Source: Vibrio parahaemolyticus
GTDB lineage: Bacteria; Pseudomonadota; Gammaproteobacteria; Enterobacterales; Vibrionaceae
NCBI RefSeq assembly: GCF_900460535.1
Contig: NZ_UHIL01000002.1
Span: 496,001 to 560,000 of the forward strand
Direction of reading: 5' to 3'
Length of the DNA: 64,000 nucleotides
In this document: positions 17,385-26,392 of the stretch, piece by piece
Layout of the letters: every line of letters starts with the position of its first letter
How positions within the stretch are numbered: position 1 is the first letter of the stretch
The notes under the pieces: model-generated
The model's database searches: none
Seen by the model: only the letters and a program-made list of their open reading frames with translations
Told to the model about the DNA's origin: nothing
Program-made: the position numbers and the translations under genes

Positions 17385-18719
17385 TTAGGCAGCCGAGCCT
17401 AGAGCCGACTGTAAATCAATACCGTGTTCTCGCATGGCTGCGAGCTTGTAACGTAGCGCTCGGGTTGATACTCCCAAGGCGTTTGCGGTTTTGGTTCGGT
17501 TTCCACCAAACTGACGTAATTTGTCCAAAATAAATTGGTATTCAGCCTGCTTCTTCGCTTCCACATGACCAAAGCTGGACTTTGGTTCCATGGAAGGCAC
17601 TGGGGCAATGAGTTCAATCGGTAACATCAGATCATGCGCTGTAATGTAGTCACCATGGCGCATCACCAAGGCACGTTGAATAACGTTCTCTAATTCACGA
17701 ATATTGCCCGGCCAGTGATACTGACTCAGAGCGCTGATCGCATCCTGAGATAAGTGACAGCGGCTGCTATCTTGATATTTTTCAATAAAGAATTGGCTGA
17801 TCGGTAAAATGTCTTCTTTTCTTTCGCGAAGTGGTGGCCAATGCAATGGCAACACATCCAATCGGTAGTAAAGATCTTCACGGAAGGTGCCTTTTTGCAC
17901 TTCTTCTCGTAAATCTTTGTTGGTTGCGGCAATCACTCGAATATCAAGCTTGATGGCTTTGTGACTGCCCACACGTTCCACTTCTCGCTCTTGAAGTACA
18001 CGCAAAAGTTTGGCTTGGACTGCAGGAGACATTTCACCGATTTCATCTAACAAAATCGTGCCGCCGTTTGCTTCTTCAAACTTACCGCTTTGCGAATTCG
18101 TCGCGCCAGTAAACGCGCCTTTCACATGACCAAAAAGCACCGCTTCTAGCATCGATTCAGGAATCGCGGCACAGTTCACTGCAACAAATGGGCCATTAAT
18201 GCGAGGAGAGTGTTCGTGTACATATCGAGCCAGCACCTCTTTACCCGTACCAGACTCACCCGTGATCAACACACTCGCGTTCGTACACGCTGCACGGTGC
18301 GCCAATTGAAGTACCTGCTTACTGCGCCACGACTCAGCCACAATGTTCGCCATTGGTTTGCCAAGAGCTTCAACACGCTTTAGCAAATTGATGAGCTGAT
18401 TCGCTTCAAACGGACGCAACAAGTAATCGGTCGCGCCCGACTTCATAGTCTCTGCCGCCAAAATGCCTTGTTCTTGATCCACAATCGCAATCACAACGCC
18501 AGCATTACGCTGCTTCTGGTGACACGCAACAAACTCACGTACGCACATATCCGGTAGCGTAGAGCTCACTAACGTGATGCTTGCGCGCTCTTCTAACAGT
18601 GCGCTTCGCCCTGTACGTGTGTGCTTTGCGGTGTAACCGGCATTCTTCAGCACATCCAGTACAGGTTGAGCAAGGTGTTCGTTCGGCTCAACCAACAAAA
18701 TATTCGTTTTCGTCATCAT
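17385..18719 (-). CDS. lafK: Sigma-54-dependent activator LafK
   Basis: A 444-residue NtrC-type regulator, the known master activator of Vibrio lateral flagellar genes. The AAA+ domain is intact: Walker A GESGTGKE, the sigma-54 contact loop GAFTGA, the GGTILLDEIGEM block and the arginine-finger region. A Fis-type helix-turn-helix closes the protein (GGNRTKTANALGVSTRALRYKL). The N-terminal receiver has lost its chemistry: EPNE replaces the acidic pocket, Ser52 stands where the phospho-acceptor Asp should be, and Arg replaces the conserved Lys. Activity is therefore probably set by abundance or partner proteins. It overlaps motY by four bases (ATGA). Confidence 0.95.
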   Translation of the reverse strand: MMTKTNILLVEPNEHLAQPVLDVLKNAGYTAKHTRTGRSALLEERASITLVSSTLPDMCVREFVACHQKQRNAGVVIAIVDQEQGILAAETMKSGATDYLLRPFEANQLINLLKRVEALGKPMANIVAESWRSKQVLQLAHRAACTNASVLITGESGTGKEVLARYVHEHSPRINGPFVAVNCAAIPESMLEAVLFGHVKGAFTGATNSQSGKFEEANGGTILLDEIGEMSPAVQAKLLRVLQEREVERVGSHKAIKLDIRVIAATNKDLREEVQKGTFREDLYYRLDVLPLHWPPLRERKEDILPISQFFIEKYQDSSRCHLSQDAISALSQYHWPGNIRELENVIQRALVMRHGDYITAHDLMLPIELIAPVPSMEPKSSFGHVEAKKQAEYQFILDKLRQFGGNRTKTANALGVSTRALRYKLAAMREHGIDLQSALGSAA

Positions 18720-19738
18720 TGAACCTTAACCTTCTTTTGTTGAGTCTGTTGTTGTACGTACATGGTGTTTTTTTCTATGGTGCGTTCGTTGTCTCTGACT
18801 AGGCGCAACGTCACACGTCGATTCTTTGCCTGACCAGCTGCTGTATTGTTATTTGCGACCGGATATCGGTCACCATGAGATCTGACTTCGATAATATTTG
18901 GGTTTACACCGTGAGCAATCAGTGCATCGGCCACTTGTTGAGCACGTAAACGCGATACCGAAAGGTTGGTAAGCCTTGGTCCAACATTGTCGGTATGGCC
19001 ATCGATTAGTACTTTCGTCACTCGGTCATCAACAGAAAGATAGCTATAGAGCGCAGCTAACGCCTGTTGCTGAGTCGCATTTAGTGTTTTCTGACCGAAT
19101 TGAAAAGGCAAAACGATGTCTCTTGCTTGTGAGAACGACAGTTTCGGTAGTCGCTCTCGACACGCATTAAATTCACCCAGTGCCTTTTGAATTTGAATTG
19201 TTGGGATTCTGACCTCTGACAAAGCGGAAGCGTCTTTTCCTTCCAATACCAGCGTAATCCAACTACCACCGGCAATCGCCTTCATTAGTGAGGGTGCGCC
19301 TTTACGGAATACAAATCGACGAGAAGGCTTGGTAACCGTAAGAGAAGATTCAACTTTTCTATAAAGCTCTTTACCCCACGGTGCATTTTGACTAATTAGT
19401 GTCGCACCTTGCCATTCCTTCCCTTCACCTCGTATGTCGGAAATAAAGGAAATCTTATTATTTGGTTCCAAGCGGAAATAAAACTTCCCCATTGGAACTT
19501 TTGAGTGCACGAGGTTGCACTCAAACTTATTTCCTGAAAAAAACCAACTAGAAACATCCATTGGAACTGTCAATACTTCACCAGACAAGGCTGGATTAAA
19601 ATTGACCAAACCAAAAGAAAAAAAGACGTTACAAATTATTATCAAACTACGAAAGGAAAGGTATATCTTACATTTCCATGACTTAAGCAGTTTAATTAAA
19701 TATGCCACTGAAGCTCTATAACTGGCATAGCTAATCAT
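18716..19738 (-). CDS. motY: Lateral motor T-ring protein MotY
   Basis: A 340-residue protein with a C-terminal OmpA-like peptidoglycan-binding domain (VLIDGHTDNVG, LSVSRLRAQQVADALIAHGV, NRRVTLRLV). The MotY-type N-terminal domain precedes it (NKFECNLVHSKVPMGKFYFR). MotY anchors stators around the basal body. It is the first gene of the leftward operon. The ATG at 19738 has a ribosome site (AGGTAA), but it puts about 27 mostly polar residues before the hydrophobic signal segment (SLIIICNVFFSFGLVNF), unusually many for export. A later non-ATG start is possible. Confidence 0.9.
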   Translation of the reverse strand: MISYASYRASVAYLIKLLKSWKCKIYLSFRSLIIICNVFFSFGLVNFNPALSGEVLTVPMDVSSWFFSGNKFECNLVHSKVPMGKFYFRLEPNNKISFISDIRGEGKEWQGATLISQNAPWGKELYRKVESSLTVTKPSRRFVFRKGAPSLMKAIAGGSWITLVLEGKDASALSEVRIPTIQIQKALGEFNACRERLPKLSFSQARDIVLPFQFGQKTLNATQQQALAALYSYLSVDDRVTKVLIDGHTDNVGPRLTNLSVSRLRAQQVADALIAHGVNPNIIEVRSHGDRYPVANNNTAAGQAKNRRVTLRLVRDNERTIEKNTMYVQQQTQQKKVKVQ

Positions 19739-20124
19739 GTTAATTACCTATTCTGAAATACTTAAATTGATTGGCAAACGTTTACATGAGCTGGAACACC
19801 CATAAAACAAACGAGATAAGACCAATAAAACAACTATTTATATTAATTTTTTTATAATAATCACGTTAGTAACCAGATAGAGGAACCTGGTGAAATAACA
19901 ACAAATATTGCTCAAAAGTTGCTATTTTAATTTATTAACCGATTTATAAATGAAACTAACCCTTTTTAATTTTTATTAAAAGCTTCGCATGTACTGACAT
20001 AAGCAACATGTGAACTAAAGTCACATAATTCGAAGTTAAAACTAAAACATCATGAAAAACTCTGTGTAGACTACCGAATATTAAGTTAGAAGAACTTAGT
20101 TTGTTAACGCACGGTAAAATATAA
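19739..20124. promoter_or_regulatory. Divergent control region of motY-lafK and fliM operons
   Basis: 386 AT-rich bases with no gene, separating the two early lateral-flagellar operons, so both promoters must lie here. I see no sigma-54 element with correct GG-N10-GC spacing on either strand. A GTGAACTAAAGTCAC dyad near 20010-20024 and an imperfect ACCAG...CTGGT repeat near 19871-19890 are the only symmetric features. The high A+T content would suit silencing by an H-NS-like protein. Promoters cannot be placed with confidence. Confidence 0.5.
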
Positions 20125-20943
20125 ATGGAAACTAGAGTTAGTGAGTCTATTTCCGATATCAAACCTCTTGATGTCGAATTATTAGGCAAGCCTATTCATA
20201 TCATTCGAGATAAGCTTGAAAATTTAATTTCAGAATCTTGTTCAAGCCTAACGAATGAATTGCAAAATTGGCTCAGTACAAACAAAGTGGAAGCTAGCTT
20301 AACCTCCGTAGACCTGCATCGATTCTCTCCTGCAATGATGGACAAAGATCAGACATCCACCCATAAGCACCAAGAAGGTGGCATGGTATTTGTTCACGGT
20401 GATACTCAGACTCTCGTTAAATTAGCAGACCGTTTTTATGGCGCTAATACAGAGCGTTCAGTCGCAACACTGACTGCCAGTGATCTTCGCCTACAGGAAA
20501 GAATCAGCCGCATTATTATCGGTTGGCTAGCACCGCAAGACATGTGGGAAGCATGTGAGTATGAAGCTCCACGCGGCATAGGCTTATGTGTCCAATTAAA
20601 TATCACCTTTGAAGGTTATCAAGGGTCGATGTACTTAAAACTGGACACGCATCTGATCCAAACCTTGATTGAACAGCTTGAGCTGCAATCAGACGTGGAT
20701 TTGTATGAACCTTTTTGTCGTTCCCTAGAATCAACGCCAGTTCGTCTTAACGTGGTATTGAGTAAAAAAACGATGGCTCTAAGTGACGTTGTCAGCCTAA
20801 AACCTGATGACATCATGCCAATCGAATTACTGAATACCGTACCGGTAAGCATTGGCAATCAACCTCTCTTTACTGGCCGTATTGCTGAGCAAGACGGACA
20901 GCTTGTTTTGATTTTTAACCCGGATAAGGAAACGCAGCGATGA
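20125..20943 (+). CDS. fliM: Lateral flagellar motor switch protein FliM (reduced)
   Basis: A 272-residue FliM-like protein, about 60 shorter than typical FliM. It starts at the segment equivalent to residue ~33 of E. coli FliM (SDIKPLDVELLG) and so lacks the N-terminal EIDALL peptide that captures phospho-CheY. The middle-domain GGxG loop is also replaced by YGAN. The C-terminal SpoA domain (SLKPDDIMPIEL, VPVSIGNQPLFTGRIAEQDGQLVL) is normal. Position at the head of fliMNPQR-flhBA makes the call secure. The missing CheY site fits a motor that does not reverse, as known for Vibrio lateral flagella. Confidence 0.92.
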   Translation: METRVSESISDIKPLDVELLGKPIHIIRDKLENLISESCSSLTNELQNWLSTNKVEASLTSVDLHRFSPAMMDKDQTSTHKHQEGGMVFVHGDTQTLVKLADRFYGANTERSVATLTASDLRLQERISRIIIGWLAPQDMWEACEYEAPRGIGLCVQLNITFEGYQGSMYLKLDTHLIQTLIEQLELQSDVDLYEPFCRSLESTPVRLNVVLSKKTMALSDVVSLKPDDIMPIELLNTVPVSIGNQPLFTGRIAEQDGQLVLIFNPDKETQR

Positions 20944-21311
20944 GCGAAGCGCCTGAAACTAAAGCGTTCGACACAGATGAACTGAACTTTGATGATTTTC
21001 AATTAGAAGACTTTGAAGCTGAAACAACGCGCCAACCTGAGCCTGTTGCTGCAGAGCGCGACCTGAGCTTTTTCAAAAGCATCCCTGTGACTGTCACGCT
21101 TGAAGTCGCAAGTAAAGAGATCCCACTTGGTGATTTGATGAAAGCGGGCGAAGGCACCGTCATTGAACTTGAAAAGCTGAACGGCGAACCGTTGGACGTA
21201 AAAGTGAACGGTTCCCTACTTGGCCATGCGGAAGTAGTTGTCGTTAATGACAAATACGGTCTTCGCTTGATTGACGTACACGATTCGGCATTAAGCGGCG
21301 TTGGTCGATAA
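20940..21311 (+). CDS. fliN: Lateral flagellar motor switch protein FliN
   Basis: A 123-residue SpoA-domain protein. An acidic N-terminal tail (DELNFDDFQLEDFEAE) is followed by the canonical FliN core (IPVTVTLEVASKEIPLGDLMKAGEGTVIELEKLNGEPLDVKVNG, ending AEVVVVNDKYGLRL). With FliM it builds the C-ring and docks FliH/FliI cargo complexes. Its ATG overlaps the fliM stop codon by four bases. Confidence 0.96.
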   Translation: MSEAPETKAFDTDELNFDDFQLEDFEAETTRQPEPVAAERDLSFFKSIPVTVTLEVASKEIPLGDLMKAGEGTVIELEKLNGEPLDVKVNGSLLGHAEVVVVNDKYGLRLIDVHDSALSGVGR

Positions 21312-21329
21312 TTTTTGGTAGGCAGTACA

Positions 21330-22088
21330 ATGAACAATCTGAGCGCTTGGCATCGTTGGTTACCTTTGTTGGTATTGGTGTCACTTTTGTTTGCATTCCC
21401 AACAATGGCAGCAGACAACGGCTTAACAATTCTGTCCGTTACGGACGGCGACGCACAACAAGAGTACAGCGTTAAACTACAAATTCTTTTGTTGATGACG
21501 GCGCTCAGTTTCCTTCCTGCTTTCATTTTGATGGCGACGAGCTTTACACGCATTATTGTGGTGCTGGCTATCTTGCGCCAAGCGCTTGGTTTGCAGCAGA
21601 GCCCGCCAAACCGCGTGTTAGTGGGTATTGCATTAACGCTTACTCTGCTCATCATGCGCCCAGTTTGGACGGATATCTACGAGAACGCGTTCCAACCATA
21701 CGACAATGGTGAAATTACGCTGGTTCAAGCATTTTCCGTGGCGGAAAAGCCCGTGCGCAACTTCATGTTGGCGCAAACCCATCAGAGCTCTCTTGAGCAA
21801 ATGTTGCGAATTGCCAATGAGCCGCTCGATCAAAAAGTAGAAGACATCTCGTTTGCCGTTGTTCTTCCTGCGTTTGTGATCAGTGAGCTTAAAACTGCGT
21901 TCCAAATCGGCTTTATGCTGTTCATTCCGTTTTTAATCATCGACTTGGTGGTCGCTAGCGTCTTGATGGCCATGGGTATGATGATGCTTTCACCACTTAT
22001 CGTCTCTTTGCCATTCAAGTTGGTGGTGTTCGTTCTGGTCGATGGCTGGGCGATGACGGTCGGCACTCTTTCAGCCAGTTTCGGTTAA
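21330..22088 (+). CDS. fliP: Lateral flagellar export gate protein FliP
   Basis: A cleaved-signal export gate protein of about 252 residues. The ATG at 21330 is chosen over a TTG at 21315 because GGTAGG precedes it and it opens a signal peptide ([20 protein letters not shown]). The conserved FliP core follows: [39 protein letters not shown]-type loop, and [22 protein letters not shown]. It forms the export channel with FliQ and FliR. Confidence 0.97.
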   Translation: MNNLSAWHRWLPLLVLVSLLFAFPTMAADNGLTILSVTDGDAQQEYSVKLQILLLMTALSFLPAFILMATSFTRIIVVLAILRQALGLQQSPPNRVLVGIALTLTLLIMRPVWTDIYENAFQPYDNGEITLVQAFSVAEKPVRNFMLAQTHQSSLEQMLRIANEPLDQKVEDISFAVVLPAFVISELKTAFQIGFMLFIPFLIIDLVVASVLMAMGMMMLSPLIVSLPFKLVVFVLVDGWAMTVGTLSASFG

Positions 22089-22100
22089 CAGGAGCCCATA

Positions 22101-22370
22101 ATGACACCTGAATTAACCGTTACTCTATTTTCTGATGCGGTATGGCTTATCATCTTGATGGTGGCCGTACTGGTAGTGCCAGGCCTGATTGTGGGTTTGG
22201 GTATTGCGGTATTCCAAGCGGCAACGCAAATCAACGAACAGACATTGAGCTTTTTACCACGTCTGATCGTCACTCTGTTGATGGTGATTTTTGCAGGACA
22301 CTGGATTCTTCGCAAAATCATGGAGTTGTTTGATTTCTTGTTCCACAACATTCCGGGGATGATTGGCTGA
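22101..22370 (+). CDS. fliQ: Lateral flagellar export gate protein FliQ
   Basis: An 89-residue two-helix membrane protein with the invariant FliQ centre (GLGIAVFQAATQINEQTLSFLPRLI). It begins 12 bases after fliP with AGGAGC before its ATG, and its stop overlaps the fliR start by one base. Confidence 0.97.
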   Translation: MTPELTVTLFSDAVWLIILMVAVLVVPGLIVGLGIAVFQAATQINEQTLSFLPRLIVTLLMVIFAGHWILRKIMELFDFLFHNIPGMIG

Positions 22371-23146
22371 TGGCCATCACATTTGCAGACCTCTCCGCAA
22401 TTCTCGGTCAACTTTGGTGGCCGTTTTTTCGTGTGGGAGCGGTATTTTTATCCATGCCATTTTTTGGTGACGCGTTGATTCCGATTTGGGTTCGCAGCTT
22501 ATTAGCACTCTCTATCGTTGTCATCACAGCGCCATTAATGCCAACAATGCCTACGGTTGAACTCTTCTCATTAACCTCTTTGTTTCTCGCATTTGAGCAA
22601 GCGATTTGGGGTTTGATGTTCGGTCTGATTCTGCACATGCTGTTTAACGTGTTCACCATGCTCGGCCAAACCATTTCTTTGCAGATGGGTTTAGGTATGG
22701 CAATGATGAACGACCCTGTGAATGGTCTGTCGGTGGCGATTCTAGGCCGTATCTTTTTGATTTTTTCGACCTTACTCTTTTTGTCACTAGAAGGGCACTT
22801 ACTGGTGATCGATATTGTTATCCAAAGTTTTGTGGTGTGGCCTGTTGGCTCAGGCATCACGGCCCTATCACTGCAAGGCGTGATCAATGTGTTTGGTTGG
22901 ATGTTTGCCGCTTCTCTCGCACTTGCGCTGCCCGCCATCGTGTCAATGCTATTGGCGAACATCAGTTTTGGTGTGATGAACCGCGCCGCACCTTCTCTGA
23001 ACGTTTATGCGCTAGGTTTTCCGATGACCATGCTACTTGGCCTGTTCAGTGTTTTGATTTCTGTTTCCGGTGTTCCGGGCCGCTACACCGCGCTGGCGCA
23101 TGAGACGATCCGACACTTAAACAACTTTATGTTGGGGGGCGCATGA
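22370..23146 (+). CDS. fliR: Lateral flagellar export gate protein FliR
   Basis: A 258-residue polytopic membrane protein with the FliR pattern (WWPFFRVGAVFLSMPFFGDALIPIWVR, LGQTISLQMGLGMAMMNDPVNG, LNVYALGFPMTMLLGLF). It is one subunit of the FliPQR export pore. Its stop overlaps the start of flhB by four bases. Confidence 0.97.
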   Translation: MAITFADLSAILGQLWWPFFRVGAVFLSMPFFGDALIPIWVRSLLALSIVVITAPLMPTMPTVELFSLTSLFLAFEQAIWGLMFGLILHMLFNVFTMLGQTISLQMGLGMAMMNDPVNGLSVAILGRIFLIFSTLLFLSLEGHLLVIDIVIQSFVVWPVGSGITALSLQGVINVFGWMFAASLALALPAIVSMLLANISFGVMNRAAPSLNVYALGFPMTMLLGLFSVLISVSGVPGRYTALAHETIRHLNNFMLGGA

Positions 23147-24270
23147 GCGATCAGTCGTCACAAGACAAAACCGAAAAGGCCTCCCCCCAGAAAGTTAAAA
23201 AAGCCCGCCAGGAAGGCCAAATTCCACGAGCGAAAGAATTCACCACTGCAGTCATTTTCATGGCTGTAGCGCTGTATTTTTACTCTCAAATCAATAGCAT
23301 CTGGGAAAGCATGTTCGGCATTTTTCGCTATAACATGTCGTTGACGAAAGCCGACCTAGAAAACCCACAGCAAATGGTAGAACAAGTGGGTCAGAGCCTT
23401 GGCATGATCATCGAAATGCTGTTGCCACTTTTCACGGTTATCATCATCGTGACGTTCGGTAGCAGTATGGTCTTGGGCGGCTGGATGTTTCGTCCCGCAA
23501 ACATGTTGCCAAAACTGAGTAAACTCAACCCGCTCAGCGGCATTAAGCGTATTTTCTCAACGCGTTCGTTGGTGGAGCTGGTTAAGTCGACAATCAAAGT
23601 AACGGTGATTTTCGGCATCCTTTACGGCTACTTGGACAATCACCTTCAGCCATTGCTAGGCATTCAAAACCTACCGCTTAACCAAGGTTTTTCAATGGTG
23701 ATGTCTATCTTGTTTGAAGGACTGCTCTTGATGGGATTTGCTTTGCTGTTGTTTGGTGTGATTGATATTCCTTACCAACGTTGGGAACACCTCAAAGAAC
23801 TTCGCATGACAAAGCAAGAATTAAAGGAAGAATTCAAAAACAACGAAGGCCGCCCGGAAGTCAAGCAACGTATACGCCAAATTCAACAGCAGTTTGCGCG
23901 CCGAAAAATCGACAAAATGGTACCGACCGCCGACGTAGTGATCACGAACCCGACACACTATGCGGTCGCTCTAAAATATGAGCCGTCGCTCTCAGATGCG
24001 CCATTTGTGGTCGCCAAAGGCGTCGATGAAACAGCCATGCACATTCAACGTATCGCGCGAGAAAATCAGGTGGAAATCATTAACTCCCCACCTTTAACAC
24101 GTTCGATTTATCACACCACCGCGATAGAGCAAGCGATTCCAAGCCAACTTTATATCGCCGTGGCACACATTCTTACTTACGTTTTGCAGTTGAAAGCCTT
24201 TCGTAAAGGAGACGGAAAAAAGCCGACACCTTTGCCTCATTTTTCAATTCCAAAACACTTGCAGCACTGA
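23143..24270 (+). CDS. flhB: Lateral flagellar export switch protein FlhB
   Basis: A 375-residue export-gate protein with four membrane helices in the first half and a cytoplasmic autocleaving domain in the second. The cleavage motif NPTH is intact at residues 269-272. The N-terminal DKTEKASPQKVKKARQEGQ is characteristic. After hook completion, FlhB with FliK (lafE here) switches export from rod/hook to filament substrates. Confidence 0.97.
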   Translation: MSDQSSQDKTEKASPQKVKKARQEGQIPRAKEFTTAVIFMAVALYFYSQINSIWESMFGIFRYNMSLTKADLENPQQMVEQVGQSLGMIIEMLLPLFTVIIIVTFGSSMVLGGWMFRPANMLPKLSKLNPLSGIKRIFSTRSLVELVKSTIKVTVIFGILYGYLDNHLQPLLGIQNLPLNQGFSMVMSILFEGLLLMGFALLLFGVIDIPYQRWEHLKELRMTKQELKEEFKNNEGRPEVKQRIRQIQQQFARRKIDKMVPTADVVITNPTHYAVALKYEPSLSDAPFVVAKGVDETAMHIQRIARENQVEIINSPPLTRSIYHTTAIEQAIPSQLYIAVAHILTYVLQLKAFRKGDGKKPTPLPHFSIPKHLQH

Positions 24271-24301
24271 TTAACCCGCGTTTATCCAAGGACACGAAAG
24301 T

Positions 24302-26392
24302 ATGCTTACTCGGTTAAAACAACTTCAAACCTCAACCAAAGGCTACATTGGCATCCCCATTGTTTTGCTGATGATTCTGGCGATGGTTATTTTGCCATTA
24401 CCACCATTGCTATTGGATGCGCTGTTTACTTTTAACATCGTATTGGCGATCTTGGTATTGCTGGTCAGTACCACAGCAAAGCGACCACTCGACTTTTCTG
24501 TTTTTCCAACCATTTTGTTGGTGGCAACCTTACTTCGCCTAACGCTGAACGTCGCCTCAACCCGAATCGTATTGCTAGAAGGCCATAACGGTGGCGATGC
24601 CGCTGGTAAAGTCATTCAAGCTTTCGGTGAAGTGGTCATCGGCGGCAACTACGTTGTCGGTATGGTGGTCTTCATCATCTTAATGATCATTAACTTTGTG
24701 GTTATCACCAAAGGTGGTGAACGTATTTCAGAAGTCTCCGCGCGTTTTACATTGGATGCCCTGCCGGGTAAACAAATGGCAATCGATGCGGACTTAAACG
24801 CCGGTTTGATTGATCAAGAAACCGCTCGTCTGCGCCGTAAAGAAGTTGCGAACGAAGCCGACTTCCACGGTTCAATGGACGGTGCGTCGAAATTTGTTCG
24901 CGGTGATGCGGTCGCAGGTCTGTTGATTCTATTCATCAACATCATCGGTGGTATCAGCATCGGTGTTTTCGAACACGGCTTACCAGCGTCTGAAGCATTC
25001 AAAACTTATGCACTGCTAACCATCGGTGATGGCTTGGTAGCGCAAATTCCATCGCTATTACTGGCAACCGCAGCTGCAATCATCGTGACTCGCATCAATG
25101 ACAGCGACAACGGCATGTCAGAAACCATGCAGAAACAGTTGCTCGCAACTCCAGCAACCTTGTTTACGGTTGCAGGGATCATGGCGGTCATTGGTATGGT
25201 TCCGGGTATGCCGCACCTTGCATTCTTTGCATTTGCTGGCGCATTAGGGTTTGCAGGTTGGAGACAAAGTAAGAAACCAGTTCAAGACACGCAAATCGAA
25301 CAGGTGGAAGCACTTTCTCAAGCCATGCAAGAGGAAGACACACCACTCACATGGGACGACATCCCACACGTGCACACTCTGTCTCTTGCGCTTGGTTACC
25401 GTCTTGTTCACCTAGTAAACAAGGATCAAGGTGCGCCACTTTCGCAACGTATTCGTGGCGTACGTCGTAACCTCTCAGAACAGGTAGGTTTTCTTCTACC
25501 AGAAGTTCGCATTCGCGATAACCTAAGCCTAAAACCGAACCAATACACCATTTCTCTTAATGGAGAAGTGATTGAGCAGGGCTTTATCGAACCAGAGCGT
25601 TTAATGGCGATTGCCGTTGGCGACACCTACGGTGAAATCGATGGCATTCTAGGGAGCGATCCTGCTTACCAACTTCCTGCGGTTTGGATTGAACATCAAG
25701 ACAAGGCGAAGGCACTCAACATGGGTTACCAAGTCGTGGACGACGGTACCGTGATCGCAACACACATCAGCAAAATCATGAAAACCAACCTTGCAGAATT
25801 GTTTACACACGATGATGTAGAAGCGATGACGCAGCGATTAACCCAACAAGCGCCGAAATTGGCAGAAGCCTTAGCCGCTGCACTTAACCCAGCTCAACAG
25901 CTCAAAGTGTACCGCCAGCTATTGCTTGATCAGGTGCCACTAAAAGACATCCGAACCATTGCGAATACCATGCTGGAGTCTTCAGAAAACACGAAAGACC
26001 CGATTTTGTTAGCTGCTGATGTTCGCTGCGCACTAAAACGCACGCTAGTTAACTTAATTGCAGGGCAAAAACCTGAGCTCAATGTTTACGCTTTATCGGA
26101 TGAATTGGAGCAAATGCTACTGACGTCGCTGCAACAAGCGCAAGCTTCAGGTACAGTGGTTCTCGATAGTTTCCCAATCGAACCGAATATTCTTGGTCAG
26201 TTCCAACAAAACTTACCTTTGATTCGACAACAACTTAAGCAGCAAGGCTTACCGCCAATACTACTTGTAATGCCGCAATTACGCCCACTACTGGCGCGTT
26301 ATGCGCGTACTTTTACTCAAGGATTGGCTGTGCTGTCTTACAACGAAATTCCAGAAAACAAACAGATCAATGTGGTAGGAAACCTTGGTTAA
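24302..26392 (+). CDS. flhA: Lateral flagellar export gate protein FlhA
   Basis: A 696-residue protein with about eight N-terminal membrane helices and a large cytoplasmic docking domain. The FHIPEP-family signature is clear (RISEVSARFTLDALPGKQMAIDADLNAGLI, and NEADFHGSMDGASKFVRGDA). The cytoplasmic ring receives chaperone-bound substrates. Its last eight bases overlap a TTG-started gene of the EAL-like type. Confidence 0.97.
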   Translation: MLTRLKQLQTSTKGYIGIPIVLLMILAMVILPLPPLLLDALFTFNIVLAILVLLVSTTAKRPLDFSVFPTILLVATLLRLTLNVASTRIVLLEGHNGGDAAGKVIQAFGEVVIGGNYVVGMVVFIILMIINFVVITKGGERISEVSARFTLDALPGKQMAIDADLNAGLIDQETARLRRKEVANEADFHGSMDGASKFVRGDAVAGLLILFINIIGGISIGVFEHGLPASEAFKTYALLTIGDGLVAQIPSLLLATAAAIIVTRINDSDNGMSETMQKQLLATPATLFTVAGIMAVIGMVPGMPHLAFFAFAGALGFAGWRQSKKPVQDTQIEQVEALSQAMQEEDTPLTWDDIPHVHTLSLALGYRLVHLVNKDQGAPLSQRIRGVRRNLSEQVGFLLPEVRIRDNLSLKPNQYTISLNGEVIEQGFIEPERLMAIAVGDTYGEIDGILGSDPAYQLPAVWIEHQDKAKALNMGYQVVDDGTVIATHISKIMKTNLAELFTHDDVEAMTQRLTQQAPKLAEALAAALNPAQQLKVYRQLLLDQVPLKDIRTIANTMLESSENTKDPILLAADVRCALKRTLVNLIAGQKPELNVYALSDELEQMLLTSLQQAQASGTVVLDSFPIEPNILGQFQQNLPLIRQQLKQQGLPPILLVMPQLRPLLARYARTFTQGLAVLSYNEIPENKQINVVGNLG

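Noticed and set aside
19770..19787. TTGGCA...TTACA resembling a sigma-54 promoter in the motY/fliM gap
   Set aside because: The -24 to -12 spacing is off by one and the GC of the -12 element is absent; sigma-54 tolerates neither well.
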